A DNA stretch of 13,207 nt from an uncultured Ruminococcus sp. (GTDB lineage: Bacteria; Bacillota; Clostridia; Oscillospirales; Ruminococcaceae): contig CAMWVM010000018.1 of the NCBI GenBank assembly GCA_947177715.1, positions 1 through 13,207 of the forward strand, read 5' to 3'. The notes below the pieces were generated by a model. That model did no database searches and was not told the origin of the DNA. It worked only from the letters and a program-made list of their open reading frames with translations. Position numbers and translations under genes: made by a program. Positions 12,336 to 13,207 of the stretch are shown here, piece by piece (the first letter of the stretch is position 1; each line of letters begins with the position of its first letter).

Positions 12336-12902
12336 TTACTCTGTTATATGTCCGATACCGCTTTTAATCTCCAATAGATTGGTTGCGTTGTACATACAAT
12401 CAATATAATATTTTAACTTGTTGGGATAACGGTTGATTATTTCAATCCTCACCTCACGTATGTGAGGCGACCTTCTTACCTCTTTGGCAACTTCTGAATC
12501 ACGCAGAAGCATACCAAATCTTAAAACCGCTCTTTTACTATAACAACGAGTGCCACGATTAGGGATAACAAGAGTTGTAAGATCATCAATATTCACGATT
12601 AATTTTCCACGTTCTTGTTTAATTTTTTTAAAGGTACAAGTTGTACCATTAAAAAAATTTTTAAAGTCTTTTGGTGTTTTTCTTATCACACCATCTAAAT
12701 TAATTTCTTTTGAATTACGTTGATAGCATAATTTAATAGTATTAATATCAACCTCGTAGTATTGTGCGACCTGTGCCATTGTCATAACTTCCATTGCTGG
12801 AATCATCAATAATTTCTTGACTTTATCAAGAACCTCAGTTCTGTTGATGTATTGTTCCCTTATAACCTTGTTTTCTACTAAATCATTAACTTTATCTGTC
12901 AT
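12336..12902 (-). CDS. phage regulatory protein, probably truncated at a CRISPR-like repeat
   Basis: The protein has 188 residues from ATG 12902, with AAAGGAA upstream. Residues 20-140 read like a phage DNA-binding regulator I have seen in clostridial phages (EVLDKVKKLLMIP, MTMAQVAQYYEVDINTIKLC, RAVLRFGMLLRDSEVAKEVR). In those relatives the last motif continues as 'EVRTQLLN' with a long helical C-terminus. Here, three bases after the EVR codons, a 33-nt solitary CRISPR-like repeat begins, and the chain continues with unrelated sequence (RSPHIREVRIEIINR) to an early stop. The N-terminal part is therefore a helix-turn-helix regulator and the C-terminus looks replaced. The start overlaps the end of the upstream 57-residue gene by 11 bp, indicating coupled translation. 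Family recall is from memory. Confidence 0.72.
   Translation of the reverse strand: MTDKVNDLVENKVIREQYINRTEVLDKVKKLLMIPAMEVMTMAQVAQYYEVDINTIKLCYQRNSKEINLDGVIRKTPKDFKNFFNGTTCTFKKIKQERGKLIVNIDDLTTLVIPNRGTRCYSKRAVLRFGMLLRDSEVAKEVRRSPHIREVRIEIINRYPNKLKYYIDCMYNATNLLEIKSGIGHITE
12439..12471 (-). repeat. solitary type I-C-like CRISPR repeat 3, inside a coding sequence
   Basis: A 33-nt element reading leftwards: GTCGC start, a perfect 6-bp stem CCTCAC/GTGAGG around ATAC, then TGAGGATTGAAAT. The GTCGC...GGATTGAAAT frame is that of type I-C repeats. It is the closest to a functional repeat of the three. It lies in frame inside the gene at 12336-12902, exactly where family similarity stops. No partner repeat follows within 25-50 nt. 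Confidence 0.7.
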
Positions 12903-13065
12903 TTTCAACATTCCTTTTTATAGGCTCTACACTAAGGATTTTATAGTTACCGTGACGATAACATTCATTAAAGTCTTTTCTTGCCTGTCCCTCTGTGGCT
13001 GCTGCAAAGCGGTCAGTACCGACAGTTCCGTTTTCTCTTGAAAATTTGATTTCATACGTGTTCAT
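12892..13065 (-). CDS. first gene of the leftward early cluster, 57 residues, unknown
   Basis: This is a short leftward gene with start ATG 13065-13063, preceded by AGGAGGAAAC (13071-13080), and stop TAA 12894-12892. The product begins MNTYEIKFSRENGTVGTDRF and contains AAATEGQARKDFNECYRHGN and YKILSVEPIK. This is a compact beta-alpha-beta pattern with the feel of a small phage RNA- or DNA-associated protein, but I do not recognise a family. The stop codon lies inside the next gene, whose ATG at 12902 overlaps by 11 bp, a classic coupling arrangement. As the first gene behind the operator-promoter at 13155-13183, it takes the place that early regulatory genes occupy in temperate phages. Confidence 0.72.
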   Translation of the reverse strand: MNTYEIKFSRENGTVGTDRFAAATEGQARKDFNECYRHGNYKILSVEPIKRNVENDR

Positions 13066-13117
13066 TTGTAGTTTCCTCCTAAAGATTTGACTTTTTAATT
13101 TTTTTGTGATATTATTA

Positions 13118-13145
13118 GAAAAACAATTTTATTTAATTGTTTTTC
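13118..13145 (-). promoter_or_regulatory. AT-rich hairpin in the early leader
   Basis: A perfect 11-bp inverted repeat (GAAAAACAATT at 13118-13128, AATTGTTTTTC at 13135-13145) with a 6-nt loop. It lies right after the predicted start of the leftward early transcript. It could stabilise the 5' end, attenuate transcription or be a protein site. Confidence 0.4.
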
Positions 13146-13154
13146 TTTAATTAC

Positions 13155-13183
13155 AGTATACACTATTTAGTGTACTTTATCTA
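13155..13183 (-). promoter_or_regulatory. leftward early promoter
   Basis: On the minus strand TAGATA (13183-13178), a 17-nt spacer and TATACT (13160-13155). The -35 is weak and the -10 is good. It would start near 13148, upstream of the 57-residue gene. The palindrome at 13159-13174 overlaps the -10 and spacer, so a repressor there would block it. Confidence 0.45.
13159..13174. promoter_or_regulatory. candidate operator of the early promoter
   Basis: TACACTATTTAGTGTA is a perfect 7-2-7 palindrome with a TT centre, the same architecture as ATCCGCATTTGCGGAT at 483-498 but with a different sequence. A partial second copy (CACACGAATTAGTGT, 12 of 15 matching) begins 34 bp away at 13193 and runs to the window edge. 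Its repressor gene is probably beyond the right edge. Confidence 0.5.
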
Positions 13184-13192
13184 TTCACATTT

Positions 13193-13207
13193 CACACGAA
13201 TTAGTGT
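13193..13207. promoter_or_regulatory. partial second operator copy at the window edge
   Basis: CACACGAATTAGTGT matches the palindrome at 13159-13174 at 12 of 15 visible positions. Tandem operators upstream of an early promoter are typical of temperate phage control regions. The last base of the site is outside the window. Confidence 0.35.

Noticed and set aside
10992..12471. A conventional CRISPR array
   Set aside because: The three repeat-like elements are hundreds of bases apart, differ in stem sequence and have genes between them; no regular spacer of 25-50 nt is present.
1..13207. tRNA genes, insertion sequences or a transposase
   Set aside because: No cloverleaf-like sequence, no terminal inverted repeats with a transposase frame and no DDE or serine recombinase motif were found.

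Overview
The window is AT-rich, low-GC DNA with strong AGGAGG-type ribosome binding sites and compact, mostly leftward clusters of small phage-type genes. It looks like the immunity and early region of a prophage, or a related integrated element, in a Bacillota host, probably of the class Clostridia. The host class is inferred from gene style and codon use. No integrase, tRNA, rRNA or structural phage gene is visible.

Left module (1-1550). A divergent control region at about 360-500 separates leftward genes (a BRO-N antirepressor cut by the window edge and a 55-residue protein) from a rightward Xre-type repressor and an ImmA/IrrE-type metallopeptidase. Near-consensus promoters face both ways. 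The candidate repressor sites are 7-2-7 palindromes, with one more copy inside the repressor gene. The immA ribosome binding site lies in one arm of a perfect 11-bp inverted repeat.

Cargo module (1551-9715). This stretch reads as a row of anti-phage or toxin-like genes, each with its own promoter or terminator. (1) A 916-residue SMC/AAA_13-like ATPase carries a C-terminal LexA/UmuD-type S24 self-cleaving peptidase domain with apparently complete motifs. (2) Directly behind it is a broken gene whose reconstructed reading resembles an R-S-ExE ADP-ribosyltransferase. (3) A leftward ATPase plus DUF4435/TOPRIM pair matches the PARIS (AriA/AriB) layout. (4) A rightward pair encodes a two-helix membrane protein and a small helical protein, and the two share a CTINxGxL motif. 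(5) A Fic-fold protein keeps its inhibitory motif but has Gln where the catalytic His should be.

Right module (9745-13207). A leftward cluster of early phage-type genes starts from a promoter near 13155-13183, which overlaps another 7-2-7 palindrome. It runs through a 57-residue protein, a truncated phage regulatory protein, a BRO-N antirepressor, a 24-residue membrane peptide, three small unknown proteins and a Lar-like zinc-ribbon protein. Scattered in it, all in the direction of transcription, are three solitary 33-nt elements with the form of type I-C CRISPR repeats (GTYGC, hairpin, GGATTRAAAY). One lies inside a coding sequence exactly where that protein stops looking like its family. 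The other two lie in 5' leaders of phage genes. They may be RNA anti-CRISPR decoys, Cas5c-cleavable leaders, or scars of recombination with a CRISPR array.

The two strongest leads are the ATPase-S24 fusion, a candidate DNA-damage-triggered switch on a defence ATPase, and the solitary CRISPR-like repeats.
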